Below, piece after piece: positions 1 through 7,492 of a stretch of DNA of 64,000 nucleotides. Position numbers and translations under genes: made by a program. The DNA is taken from assembly GCF_042665195.1 (NCBI RefSeq), contig NZ_JBHTBW010000003.1, positions 18,765 to 82,764 on the forward strand, read 5' to 3'. The stretch's first letter is position 1. The number at the start of each line of letters is the position of its first letter. The DNA comes from Laceyella putida. Its GTDB lineage: Bacteria; Bacillota; Bacilli; Thermoactinomycetales; Thermoactinomycetaceae. The notes under the pieces were generated by a model. It had not been told where the DNA came from. It did no database searches and saw nothing but the letters and a program-made list of their open reading frames with translations.

Positions 1-210
1 CCCTTATTTTATCTATCTTCTAATCCAAAGTCGAAATCGGACATAAGAGGATAGCTGGATAAGACAAACCCCAGAGAAGGAAGATTTTTGAAAGCGGAGT
101 GACTGGGAGCTGTTAATCAAGCTTCGTTAAGAACGGAGGAGGAAAGCGGGCAACGGAGCGATAGCGACAACGAATGTGATTGTTGCCCGCGCCGGAGTTC
201 GGTGACGGAG

Positions 211-286
211 CTACATTCCGATAAGGCGACCAAGGAACGGAGACTCAAAAATCGACTTCGAGACCACTTTGTAAACAAGATAGCTT
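211..286. repeat. Dispersed structured repeat family 1, copy 1
   Basis: About 76 bp that aligns over its whole length with 3915-3987, at roughly 70 percent identity by eye. Shared blocks include CCGATAAGGC, AGACTCA, AATCGACT and a terminal small stem (CTTTGT/ACAAGA here, GCTTG/CAAGC in copy 2). The terminal stem is kept with compensating changes, which suggests a structured RNA or REP-like element rather than decayed coding DNA. Function unknown. Confidence 0.6.
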
Positions 287-337
287 AGTTTTCCATCCTT
301 TGTGGTAATATAAAGGAGACATTGAAGAATCACTTGT

Positions 338-366
338 CACATAGATAGGCGGATGTGGTTTTTTTC
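338..366 (+). terminator. Hairpin with T-run upstream of lipA
   Basis: A 5 bp stem CACAT/ATGTG is followed by a run of Ts, ending 14 bases before the lipA start codon. It could terminate an upstream transcript or act as an attenuator in the lipA leader. The stem is short, so the call is weak. Confidence 0.35.
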
Positions 367-379
367 AGGGGGGATTTAG

Positions 380-1282
380 GTGTCAGAGAACCATGTGACC
401 AAAGAACGGAAGCCGGAGTGGCTGAAAGTTCGCTTGAATACAAATGAAAATTTCCAAGAGTTGAAGCGGATGATGCGGAGCAAGACATTGCACACCGTCT
501 GCGAAGAAGCGCGTTGCCCCAATATCTTCGAATGCTGGGCCAACCGTACGGCCACCTTCATGATTTTGGGTGATATTTGCACGCGCGCTTGCCGTTTCTG
601 CGCGGTGAAAACGGGTCTGCCAACGGAGTTGGATTGGGCAGAGCCGGAACGGGTGGCGGAAGCGGTTGAGCAAATGGGTGTGCGCCACGTGGTGGTCACA
701 TCTGTTGCCCGCGATGACTTGAATGATGGGGGAGCGGCTATTTTTGCGGCCACGATCAAAGCGGTCCGCAAACGGAATCCGTTGACCAGTGTCGAAGTGT
801 TGATCCCTGACTTCTTGGGCAACTGGGATGCGCTCAAAGTGGTGATGGATGCGAAACCGGATATCCTCAACCACAACATTGAAACGGTGCGCCGCCGTTC
901 CGACCGCGTCCGCTCCAAAGCGAAGTATGACCGCTCGTTGGAGCTCCTGAAACGGGCCAAAGAGATGCAGCCGACCATCCCGACGAAGTCCAGCATCATG
1001 GTCGGCGTCGGTGAAACCTTCGATGAAGTGGTTGAAGCGATGCGGGATCTGCGCGCGCATGATGTGGATATCGTCACGATCGGCCAATATCTGCAACCGA
1101 CGAAAAAGCACTTGAAAATCGAACGTTATGCCACACCGGAAGAGTTCGCGCAGTGGAAAGAAATCGGACTCAGCATGGGCTTCTCCCATGTCGAATCCGG
1201 TCCGTTGGTGCGCAGTTCCTACCATGCGCATGAGCAGGTGCAATCGGCGCAAAAAAACGACCAACAAAAATTGGCGCAGTAA
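380..1282 (+). CDS. lipA: Lipoyl synthase
   Basis: Radical SAM enzyme that inserts two sulfurs into protein-bound octanoyl groups to make the lipoyl cofactor of 2-oxoacid dehydrogenases and the glycine cleavage system. Both cluster motifs are visible: the auxiliary-cluster set C41, C46, C52 (CEEARCPNIFEC) and the SAM-cluster set C67, C71, C74 (CTRACRFC). The C-terminal RSSYHA motif supplies the serine ligand known for this family. At 300 aa it has the usual length. The GTG start follows a run of six Gs as ribosome binding site. It heads the conserved lipA-yutC-yutD block and ends at a bidirectional hairpin. Confidence 0.97.
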   Translation: MSENHVTKERKPEWLKVRLNTNENFQELKRMMRSKTLHTVCEEARCPNIFECWANRTATFMILGDICTRACRFCAVKTGLPTELDWAEPERVAEAVEQMGVRHVVVTSVARDDLNDGGAAIFAATIKAVRKRNPLTSVEVLIPDFLGNWDALKVVMDAKPDILNHNIETVRRRSDRVRSKAKYDRSLELLKRAKEMQPTIPTKSSIMVGVGETFDEVVEAMRDLRAHDVDIVTIGQYLQPTKKHLKIERYATPEEFAQWKEIGLSMGFSHVESGPLVRSSYHAHEQVQSAQKNDQQKLAQ

Positions 1283-1287
1283 CGAAT

Positions 1288-1326
1288 AAAAAAAGGACGG
1301 CTCTTGTGATAAGGGTCGTCCTTTTC
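1288..1326. terminator. Bidirectional terminator lipA/yutC
   Basis: AAAAGGACG pairs with CGTCCTTTT around an 18-base loop. A-rich and T-rich flanks make it usable from both convergent genes. Confidence 0.85.
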
Positions 1327-1331
1327 TCATC

Positions 1332-2009
1332 CTAGTCCATTCGCGGATTGACTTGGCGCAGGGAGTTGGGATTGGCTGATTCGTTGACGTCCGGCGGTGT
1401 CTCATCCCCGAGCTTGCGCAGGAGTTGCTCCAAATCGCCCTTCACCCCTTCGACATCATGGTTGCCGACCATGCGCATGCCGATGTCGTTCATCTGCGAT
1501 TCCAAACTGCGGTTGGTGGTGATATGGACACGGTAATAACGGGGGGTGACGCTTTCAGCCGTGCGTCTGGCCTCTTTGACGGTTTTGGGGTCCATTTTTC
1601 CGTTTTTGGTCGCGATGCCCACAAACACGTGATCATCTGTGACCAGTGTGGTGGCGGTTTTGACATTGGGGAGATACGCAACCAATTCCGAAATGTGGCG
1701 GGCGAGCAAGTCGCGGTCGACAAACACGCTTGTGGTTGCGCCCGCTTTGTTGTGATAATTTTCTGGATTATATCTGAAATATCCCACTTCATTCTGGCCG
1801 CCGCCACCGGCGTTTTCTTCACCGGTCATCGTGTCATTCCGCACGCGGCCAATCCGTGTTTCTTGGCCCTCTTCACGATATAACGGTTCCGGGGTGCTGT
1901 TGTTCAACGTGCCGCCGCGGTTTTCCATACCCTGTTCATCCCCGTTGTTGTTGGCACAAGCAGGAATAAAAAGAAGGCTAACGAGAATAAAGTATATCCA
2001 GCGTTTCAT
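1332..2009 (-). CDS. yutC: Sporulation lipoprotein, YhcN/YlaJ family
   Basis: Predicted spore-associated lipoprotein. A signal peptide runs into a lipobox (FIPAC, lipidated C18), followed by a low-complexity Gly/Asn/Glu-rich linker to about residue 75. The conserved YhcN/YlaJ domain then covers about residues 85-190, with the VAYLPNVKTATTLVTDDHVFVGI core. B. subtilis has a YhcN-type lipoprotein gene, yutC, next to lipA, so synteny supports the name. The family is known from forespore expression and the spore inner membrane. RBS GGAGG precedes the ATG. It is convergent with lipA. Confidence 0.85.
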   Translation of the reverse strand: MKRWIYFILVSLLFIPACANNNGDEQGMENRGGTLNNSTPEPLYREEGQETRIGRVRNDTMTGEENAGGGGQNEVGYFRYNPENYHNKAGATTSVFVDRDLLARHISELVAYLPNVKTATTLVTDDHVFVGIATKNGKMDPKTVKEARRTAESVTPRYYRVHITTNRSLESQMNDIGMRMVGNHDVEGVKGDLEQLLRKLGDETPPDVNESANPNSLRQVNPRMD

Positions 2010-2128
2010 TTCTTCACCTCCTATTTGCTAAGGTGCCCAAATCCCTTTTCGTGATACAGAAGGTTTTTTACCTGTTACAGGATGTGATAACATATAATGG
2101 AGAATAGGAACAGAAAAGGTTGATCGTC

Positions 2129-2419
2129 ATGGAACGTATTCAGATATATGGTTTGGAGTATGAAGTGTTGACCAATTATCGTGAAGGATGGAATGCTGAG
2201 GCTTTTCGCCGCCGATATAGCGATATTTTGGCGAAATATGATTATATCGTGGGGGATTGGGGATACGGGCAATTAAGGCTCAAGGGTTTTTTCGCCGATC
2301 AGCATGCCCGGGCGACAACAGAGACGCGCATCAGCTATCTTCAGGAATATCTAAATGAATTTTGCAACTTCGGATGCGCTTATTTTGTGCTGAAACGGGT
2401 GGGAGAAAAAAAGGAATAG
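2129..2419 (+). CDS. yutD: YutD family protein (DUF1027)
   Basis: A 96 aa cytosolic protein of the YutD family; biochemical role unknown. Features include the N-terminal GLEYEVLTNYREGWN segment, the central YDYIVGDWGYGQLRLKGFF block and a C-terminal CNFGCAYFVLKR block, all typical of the family. I chose the ATG at 2129 rather than the in-frame TTG at 2120, because the GAAAAGG ribosome binding site directly abuts the TTG. The gene ends just before a hairpin shared with the convergent small gene. Confidence 0.85.
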   Translation: MERIQIYGLEYEVLTNYREGWNAEAFRRRYSDILAKYDYIVGDWGYGQLRLKGFFADQHARATTETRISYLQEYLNEFCNFGCAYFVLKRVGEKKE

Positions 2420-2430
2420 CGAAATGGAAC

Positions 2431-2460
2431 GAGCCAGCTCAAAACTAAAGAGCTGGCTCG
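2431..2460. terminator. Bidirectional terminator
   Basis: Perfect 10 bp arms GAGCCAGCTC/GAGCTGGCTC. The stop codon region of the minus-strand gene at 2445-2663 lies inside the hairpin. Confidence 0.75.
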
Positions 2461-2663
2461 TCCGGTTCATCATGCGTGGGGTGGCTTCCGGGATATTCCC
2501 TGGCGATGCCTTCATGAAACTCCCGCATTTCATATGTAAAGCCAGAATGGACCTGTTGACCCGGTTTCCATGGCGTCGACTTGCCCAACTTCTGATTGTG
2601 CGCCGCGCCATAGGGGCCTTCTGGAAATTCTTCCGGTTGGATTTTTTCGTGTGAGAATGTCAT
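2445..2663 (-). CDS. Small conserved-looking hypothetical protein
   Basis: A 72 aa soluble, acidic, proline- and glycine-rich polypeptide with no membrane segment or signal. It is not recognised. An AGGGAGG ribosome binding site sits 8 bases before the ATG, and the gene has its own space between yutD and the DUF3055 gene, so it is probably real. Its C-terminal codons run into the hairpin shared with yutD. Confidence 0.6.
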   Translation of the reverse strand: MTFSHEKIQPEEFPEGPYGAAHNQKLGKSTPWKPGQQVHSGFTYEMREFHEGIAREYPGSHPTHDEPDEPAL

Positions 2664-2717
2664 CTGTTCCGCCTCCCTTACGCTTAAGATAAGATGGCGC
2701 GGGGGAGAATATGTGTG

Positions 2718-2987
2718 TCAAATCATGGTATACAAGAATTGGCGCAGTTCTTCCGCTTCCGCCTCTGACAATTGGTACACATGCTCCAAATAGCCGGGCT
2801 CATCCAAATCATCTTGGCCAATAATGGCAAAACGGTTTGATTGCAGGTTCAGCACCAGCAATTTGCCATAGAAACGGTCGGTCACCGTAATGGCCAGATC
2901 AAACCGATTCGTCTCTCCCATAAAGCTGACAAAGCGGGTTCGGGTATTGACTGTGTCATCATATAAAAACACCCAATCATTAGACAT
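2718..2987 (-). CDS. DUF3055 (SAV0927) family protein
   Basis: An 89 aa protein of unknown function widespread in Bacillales. Recognisable family blocks are WVFLYDD, TRTRFVSFMGE, FDLAITVTDRFYGK, LVLNLQSNRFAIIG and DDLDEPGYLEHVY. AAGGAG stands 9 bases before the ATG. It lies on the minus strand with the upstream small gene; whether they are co-transcribed is unclear. Confidence 0.85.
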   Translation of the reverse strand: MSNDWVFLYDDTVNTRTRFVSFMGETNRFDLAITVTDRFYGKLLVLNLQSNRFAIIGQDDLDEPGYLEHVYQLSEAEAEELRQFLYTMI

Positions 2988-3100
2988 AAAGAAAAACTCC
3001 TTCAGAAGTGTTTTCTTCCATTATACCGAGAGGAACCCGGACCCGAAAGGTGAGATATAAATGGCGTAAAAATGAATGGGCTCAGCCGATCATGATAACA

Positions 3101-3730
3101 TTATAAAAGTCCAAAGAACCGGGATTTTTTCTGCCGGCGCGGCAACAAACCGTATTCGCTGGTGGCGGCGGTCAGCCGTTGGGTGAACGAGACATTGCGC
3201 AGTTCAATCCGCAATTGGTCTTGTTTTTTGCGAATCTCATCAAACATATGTTGCACTTCATTGGCTGAGACGGAATCATAGCTGACCGTCAACACTTTTT
3301 GCTCCATCTCCTCCAATGATTCAAACAATCCAACCATGTGCGTTTCCATGCGTTCCATCCGTTCATACAATTCTTCCACCAAATCGCCCACATTGTCGAT
3401 GGTTTCCAGCAAATGATGAAACATCTTTTCGGTTGTTTCCGTGTCCAATCTGGTTGGTTCCGCCGTGGAAGGCGGTTGGGAAAGTGAGATTTTCCCCTCT
3501 TGGATCAACTCTTCACGGACTTGTTTTAACGTCTTATTGGAGTCGTTGAGCCGCTTTTTGATATCCAGCAAACGGCTAAAGCTTTCCTCCGACAAGACAT
3601 AATGGCCTCGCTCGTTCCAATTGGGACCGATATATTCTTGAAACGTATCAATCCAATTGCGGACGGTGCGAGCATGGACTTGCAAGCGCTCAGCCGCTTC
3701 TTTAGTAGAGATACACCCCGCTTGAGCCAT
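3101..3730 (-). CDS. MerR-type HTH coiled-coil protein (RacA/DUF3967-like)
   Basis: A 209 aa protein with an N-terminal MerR-like winged helix (residues about 6-60; STKEAAERLQVHARTVRNWI, then RGHYVLSEESF). A long helical region follows (about 60-180) with two coiled-coil stretches around KMFHHLLETIDNVGDLVEELYERM and DEIRKKQDQLRIEL. The basic C-terminus ends in an aromatic FFGLL tail that could touch the membrane. This architecture matches RacA, the chromosome-anchoring protein of sporulating Bacillus, and the DUF3967 phage/plasmid family; I cannot choose between them from sequence alone. It sits near two spore-coat genes. Confidence 0.6.
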   Translation of the reverse strand: MAQAGCISTKEAAERLQVHARTVRNWIDTFQEYIGPNWNERGHYVLSEESFSRLLDIKKRLNDSNKTLKQVREELIQEGKISLSQPPSTAEPTRLDTETTEKMFHHLLETIDNVGDLVEELYERMERMETHMVGLFESLEEMEQKVLTVSYDSVSANEVQHMFDEIRKKQDQLRIELRNVSFTQRLTAATSEYGLLPRRQKKSRFFGLL

Positions 3731-4015
3731 CTTTTACCCTCCCCAAAAAATAAGTGTTTTTGTACGATTTCGCCCATTGTAAAATATTTCCTTCAATCAA
3801 GACAAAGGAAGTCACTAGCTGACAAAACTAGTGACTTTGTCGGATAAACAAACACGCGCGTCGAATGCCGGCGCAAAAATACTGCCCTGTGGGTGAAAGC
3901 TTCGTTACTGGGAGATACTTTCCGATAAGGCAACCATGAAACGAAGACTCATCAATCGACTCCAAGGCCGGCTTGTCAGCAAGCTACCCCCCCATGGGCA
4001 TGAGGGGTTCGGTCT
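3731..4015. other. Intergenic region with hairpin and repeat
   Basis: No gene is seen. It holds an 8 bp stem (GTCACTAG/CTAGTGAC, about 3805-3833), the second copy of repeat family 1 with an adjacent 7 bp stem (CTTCGTT/AACGAAG), and a C-rich/G-rich hairpin (ACCCCCC...GAGGGGT) close to the CotF-like gene end. Confidence 0.55.
3915..3987. repeat. Dispersed structured repeat family 1, copy 2
   Basis: Aligns end to end with 211-286. The stem CTTCGTT/AACGAAG encloses CCGATAAGGC, and a second stem GCTTG-TCA-GCAAGC closes the 3' end. It is placed directly downstream of the coat-gene pair. See copy 1. Confidence 0.6.
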
Positions 4016-4354
4016 TTATTGATATGGAAATTGCGAGCGGTAGTTGGCAAACTGCTGCGCTTTTTGAGTGACTTTGTTCTGTTCCGCCGCCTCCAATTTG
4101 TACCAGCCTTTTTGGTGCATCAGGTTAAACAGATCGCGCTGGGCGCGGTGCACTTCGTTTAACAGTTGGAGTTGGATATCAAACAATTGCTGGTTGCTCG
4201 CTTCATTCACCGCGGTGTTATACCCGGCCGCCATATATTTTTCCATCGCCAGCATGTCGTTAATGATATCGCGGTCGTTGATTTCGGGCCCCTTCACTTG
4301 CGGCAAACCGGTAGAACGCTCAGGACCGATGATGTTTTGTTGGTTTGGGTTCAC
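4016..4354 (-). CDS. Spore coat protein, CotF-like
   Basis: A 112 aa member of the CotF-type ferritin-like helical coat family. The core DIINDMLAMEKYMAAGYNTAVNEASN is diagnostic. The C-terminal YKLEAA...AQQFANYRSQFPYQ segment is also typical. The start is GTG, 10 bases after AGGAGGAG. It lies 14 bases downstream of another CotF-like gene in the same direction, so the two are likely one sporulation operon. Location is expected to be the spore coat; the exact role is unknown. Confidence 0.85.
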   Translation of the reverse strand: MNPNQQNIIGPERSTGLPQVKGPEINDRDIINDMLAMEKYMAAGYNTAVNEASNQQLFDIQLQLLNEVHRAQRDLFNLMHQKGWYKLEAAEQNKVTQKAQQFANYRSQFPYQ

Positions 4355-4368
4355 GATTGGATCTCCTC

Positions 4369-4611
4369 CTATTGGGTCATTTGCGGCATTTGTGCCGTAG
4401 CCGGCATGGGTGTGCCCGCCCCTGTTGCCATCTGCAACTGGACCAACAATGTTTCATAGTGGCGTTGATGCATTTGTCCCACTTGGTTGATCAAGGTGGC
4501 GATGGCAGGGTCTTGCACTTCGCGGGCGGCATGATGACACTTTTTCATGGCAAGAAGTTCCCAGGACATCTCATCCGTCAGATATTGCAAATCTTTTGTT
4601 GAAATTTGCAC
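4369..4611 (-). CDS. Small CotF-like spore coat protein
   Basis: An 80 aa helical protein. It has a CotF-like helix pair (DEMSWELLAMKKCHHAAREV, then LINQVGQMHQRHYETLL) and a Pro/Met/Gln-rich tail. The start is GTG with AGGAGG 8 bases upstream. It is first gene of the pair with the larger CotF-like gene; paired short and long CotF genes are common in Bacillales spore formers. The two-helix form suggests it may pair with the larger partner (inference). Confidence 0.75.
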   Translation of the reverse strand: MQISTKDLQYLTDEMSWELLAMKKCHHAAREVQDPAIATLINQVGQMHQRHYETLLVQLQMATGAGTPMPATAQMPQMTQ

Positions 4612-4790
4612 AGGTCATCCCTCCTATTTAGGTTTCGGGAGTAATGTTCGCATGGCGGGGAGTGATTATTCCCTTTCGGTTGAGGGATTAATTGTCACTC
4701 ATATGTAATGGTTTGCATTCCAACGCCTGGCTTATAATTCAATATGAGTGTCAATAAAACGGCATTTTCCAATGTAGGGGGAACCGATAT

Positions 4791-5225
4791 ATGGTGTATG
4801 ATGTTAATGTAAAGCGAATTAAAGTACAATTATGTTATTTGGCCCAATGTCAAGAGGTATTGCGTCAAATGGATCCGCAAACAAGCGGCCTTACGGAAAA
4901 GTTTGCGGCGGAGCGCGCTTTGCACTTGGCGGTAGAATGCATGATCGACATTGGCAGCGTAATGATTGATGGATTTATCATGCGGGATCCAGGGGGATAT
5001 TCGGATATCGTTGAGATCTTGTTAGACGAAAAAGTCATTTCGGCAGACGTGGCGGAAACATTGAAAAAACATGTGCAACTTCGCGAGCGTCTGGTACGTT
5101 ATTATGATAAGGTCACCTGGACTGAAATTCGCCCGATGTTAGGTGATATGGAGTTATACACTTCATTCAGCGAACAAGTAGAATCCTATTTAAAGCAAGA
5201 ATTGGGAGCAGATTGGTTGGCATAA
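4791..5225 (+). CDS. yutE: YutE-like DUF86/HepT-fold protein
   Basis: A 144 aa all-helical protein of the DUF86 (HepT-like) fold. The segment MIDGFIMRDPGGYSDIVEIL is nearly the same as in B. subtilis YutE, and the position between yutD and yutF is syntenic. HepT toxins need an R-x4-6-H-x-Y motif; here the matching stretch reads RERLVRYY, with Arg where the catalytic His should be. Toxin ribonuclease activity is therefore unlikely, and no MNT antitoxin gene is adjacent. RBS is AGGGGG upstream of the ATG. Confidence 0.8.
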   Translation: MVYDVNVKRIKVQLCYLAQCQEVLRQMDPQTSGLTEKFAAERALHLAVECMIDIGSVMIDGFIMRDPGGYSDIVEILLDEKVISADVAETLKKHVQLRERLVRYYDKVTWTEIRPMLGDMELYTSFSEQVESYLKQELGADWLA

Positions 5226-5271
5226 AGGGTATATCAGAAGAGAGAAAAGAGGAGAAAGGAAGGTGATGCAG

Positions 5272-5904
5272 ATGAGCGAAGCGGGTTCAACCAGAAAAGA
5301 GATCCTATTGATGCTAAAAATGGAAGGGCCGCTTACAGTAGGGGAAATGGCCGAACGTCTGGGAGTCACAGAAATGGCCGTGCGGCGCCACATCAACACC
5401 TTGGAACGGGATGGGCTAATCCAAGCACGGCTTTTGAGACAAGCGATGGGCCGACCAACCAGTCAGTATTACCTAACGGAAAAGTCGGATGAATACTTCC
5501 CAAAGAGTTATTCGAACTTTACCATCGATTTATTGCACGATCTTGAAAAAAATTTTGGTCAAGAGATGATCAACCAGATTTTTCACAATCGTGAAGAACG
5601 GTTAACCGAGGCGCACCAGGCTGAATTTGCCGGTAAAGATCTTAGTGAAAGAGTGCGCATGTTGGCCGAGCTTCAAGACCAAAAAGGGTACATGGTGAAA
5701 GTTGAGAAGTTGCCCGATGGCAGCTACGAACTCATTGAATATAATTGTCCCATTGCCCAAGTCGCCAATCAATACAATCAAGCTTGCCAATGTGAACTCA
5801 ATTGGTTTGAACGATTGCTGGATGCCCGGGTGGAGCGTCCGGAGTGTCAAGCCAAGGGCGGACAGCATTGCATCTTCCGCATCAAACAAAAACAGACAAG
5901 TTAA
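5272..5904 (+). CDS. HTH regulator with Fe-S-type cysteines (SufR-like)
   Basis: A 210 aa DNA-binding protein of the COG2345 type. The N-terminal winged helix (about residues 5-70; GPLTVGEMAERLGVTEMAVRRH) reads out as DeoR/ArsR-like. The C-terminal part carries C159, C172, C174, C192 and C200 in a spacing like that binding an Fe-S cluster in cyanobacterial SufR. It may sense Fe-S, iron or redox status (inference). GTG and ATG starts exist at 5263 and 5266; I prefer ATG 5272 because AAGGAAGG then sits 8 bases away. No suf operon is adjacent. Confidence 0.75.
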   Translation: MSEAGSTRKEILLMLKMEGPLTVGEMAERLGVTEMAVRRHINTLERDGLIQARLLRQAMGRPTSQYYLTEKSDEYFPKSYSNFTIDLLHDLEKNFGQEMINQIFHNREERLTEAHQAEFAGKDLSERVRMLAELQDQKGYMVKVEKLPDGSYELIEYNCPIAQVANQYNQACQCELNWFERLLDARVERPECQAKGGQHCIFRIKQKQTS

Positions 5905-5981
5905 ACGGCACGCCTGTCGTGTCGTTTTTCTTTTGGCGCGGACATGGTACAATCAATGAGAAATGATCAGGAGGGGACATC

Positions 5982-6713
5982 ATGTCAAATTGGTACGAGA
6001 AAAGTTTTGGCGAAGATTATTTGATAGTCTATAAACATCGTAGTAGACAAGATGCCTCCCGAGAAGTGGCGAGGTTGCAAGAATGGCTTCAGCTACAAGA
6101 AAAGCAACTTATTCTCGATCTGTGTTGCGGAATGGGGCGGCATACGATCGCATTGGCGCGGAAAGGATACTCCATGGTGGGGTTGGATTTGTCGCGCGTT
6201 CTCCTTTCCCATGCAGTGAGAGAATCAGAAGGATTGGCGATCCCTTTTGTCCATGGGGATATGAGAGCCCTGCCCTTTGTGGATCACACGTTTGATGTCG
6301 TCTTAAACTTATTTACTTCGTTCGGTTATTTTGAGCGTGATGAAGATAATCTCCGTGTACTAAGCGAAATCCACCGCGTCTTGAAACCGCAGGGACAGTT
6401 TGTGATGGATTTTCTGAATCGGCATGCCGTTGAACAAAACTTGGTGCCGGAGAGCGTCAGGGAAGAAGACAATGTATGGATACGGGAAGAGCGCTGGATT
6501 GACGGGGATTTTGTCTGCAAAAAGATCACTGTCAAAGATGAACGAGGGGAACGGCGATATGAGGAGCGGGTTAAAATGGTTGAATATCCGCGCCTCCGGC
6601 AATGGATGGAGCAAACCGGCTTGACCGTTGTCCAAGCATATGGTGATTTTGCAGGCCATCCCTATACGAAGGAAAGCGAACGAATGATAATGGTGGGTTG
6701 TGTGAACAAATGA
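5982..6713 (+). CDS. Class I SAM-dependent methyltransferase
   Basis: A 243 aa Rossmann-fold methyltransferase. Motif I is ILDLCCGMGRHTIALA (about residues 39-54), the acidic loop is VGLDLS, then GDMRALPF and FDVVLNLFTSFGYF. The substrate cannot be told. AGGAGGGG precedes the ATG. Its TGA overlaps the ATG of the next gene (ATGA), so it is translationally coupled to yutF. Confidence 0.85.
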   Translation: MSNWYEKSFGEDYLIVYKHRSRQDASREVARLQEWLQLQEKQLILDLCCGMGRHTIALARKGYSMVGLDLSRVLLSHAVRESEGLAIPFVHGDMRALPFVDHTFDVVLNLFTSFGYFERDEDNLRVLSEIHRVLKPQGQFVMDFLNRHAVEQNLVPESVREEDNVWIREERWIDGDFVCKKITVKDERGERRYEERVKMVEYPRLRQWMEQTGLTVVQAYGDFAGHPYTKESERMIMVGCVNK

Positions 6714-7489
6714 AAAAATACCATGGCTACTTGATCGATTTAGATGGAACCTTATTTCGCGGCACAGAGCGGATTGATGGCGCCCTTGAATTCATTGAGT
6801 GGCTCCACAAACAGGACGTGCCTTATCTGTACTTGACCAATAATTCGACACGCACCCCTGAACAAGTGGCTGAAAAGTTGCGTCAGTTCGGTTTTCCCGC
6901 CACCGCGGAGCAAGTGTACACCTCGGCATTGGCGGCGGCCCAATATGTCAAACAGGAGCTGAACGCGCCGTCCGTGTTTGTGATTGGCGAAGAAGGATTG
7001 CAACAAGCCTTTCGGGATCAAGGGATTCGGCTGACCGACGAGAATCCGGACGTGGTGGTTTCGGGATTGGATCGGGCATTCACATATGACAAGATGAAAA
7101 AGGCATGCTTGAGTATTCGTGCCGGTGCCACCTTTATCGGTACGAATGCGGACCGGGCTTTGCCGACAGAAGCGGGCCTTCTCCCCGGAAGCGGGTCGCT
7201 CGCGATGGGGATGGCTTATGCGACGGGTGTCGATCCGTTATTCATCGGCAAACCGGAGCCGATCATCATGCGCTTAGCCCTCCAGGCGCTTGGCGTGCCG
7301 CCAGAGAGGGTATTGGTGATAGGGGATAACTTGGATACAGATATATTGGCGGGTGTGCGGAGCGGCATCGATACACTCCTTGTGTTCACGGGAATTACCA
7401 CAAGGGAGATGGCCCGAGCCTCTGCTGTGCGCGCTACATATGAAGTGGAGAATCTCCGTGACTGGATCAAACGAGAAAAAGGGGAATAA
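6710..7489 (+). CDS. yutF: HAD sugar-phosphatase/NagD family (YutF)
   Basis: A 259 aa class IIA HAD hydrolase. Motif I is LIDLDGTLFRG (residues 8-18), then LTNNSTRTP (motif II), the cap domain, FIGKPEPI (motif III Lys) and VIGDNLDTDI (motif IV). It closely matches B. subtilis YutF in sequence and place. The expected role is dephosphorylation of a small sugar or nucleotide phosphate; the substrate is unknown. I chose the ATG overlapping the upstream stop rather than the TTG at 6698. It lies 3 bases before the MBL gene. Confidence 0.9.
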   Translation: MKKYHGYLIDLDGTLFRGTERIDGALEFIEWLHKQDVPYLYLTNNSTRTPEQVAEKLRQFGFPATAEQVYTSALAAAQYVKQELNAPSVFVIGEEGLQQAFRDQGIRLTDENPDVVVSGLDRAFTYDKMKKACLSIRAGATFIGTNADRALPTEAGLLPGSGSLAMGMAYATGVDPLFIGKPEPIIMRLALQALGVPPERVLVIGDNLDTDILAGVRSGIDTLLVFTGITTREMARASAVRATYEVENLRDWIKREKGE

Positions 7490-7492
7490 GGG

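Larger units (their letters stand above)
1..379. other. Gene-free left edge with structured DNA
   Basis: No convincing gene is seen before lipA. The stretch holds a strong stem (9 bp arms GCGGGCAAC/GTTGCCCGC at 146-154 and 182-190), a copy of a dispersed repeat (211-286), and a short hairpin with a T-run just before lipA. In B. subtilis the yun genes lie here; nothing of them is visible, so the upstream neighbour is outside the window. Confidence 0.6.

Noticed and set aside
312..347. Leader peptide upstream of lipA (AAAGGAG then TTG and 8 codons)
   Set aside because: Too short and without conserved features; a TTG start for such a peptide is weak evidence.
1..379. Known riboswitch (T-box, c-di-AMP, SAM) in the lipA leader
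   Set aside because: None of the signature motifs of these classes is seen; the DNA matches another intergenic copy instead.
383..1405. Long minus-strand frame opposite lipA
   Set aside because: It mirrors lipA codons; lipA is certain and the antisense frame has low-complexity His/Arg content.
4791..5225. Active HepT toxin of an MNT/HepT pair
   Set aside because: Catalytic His missing and no nucleotidyltransferase antitoxin gene adjacent.
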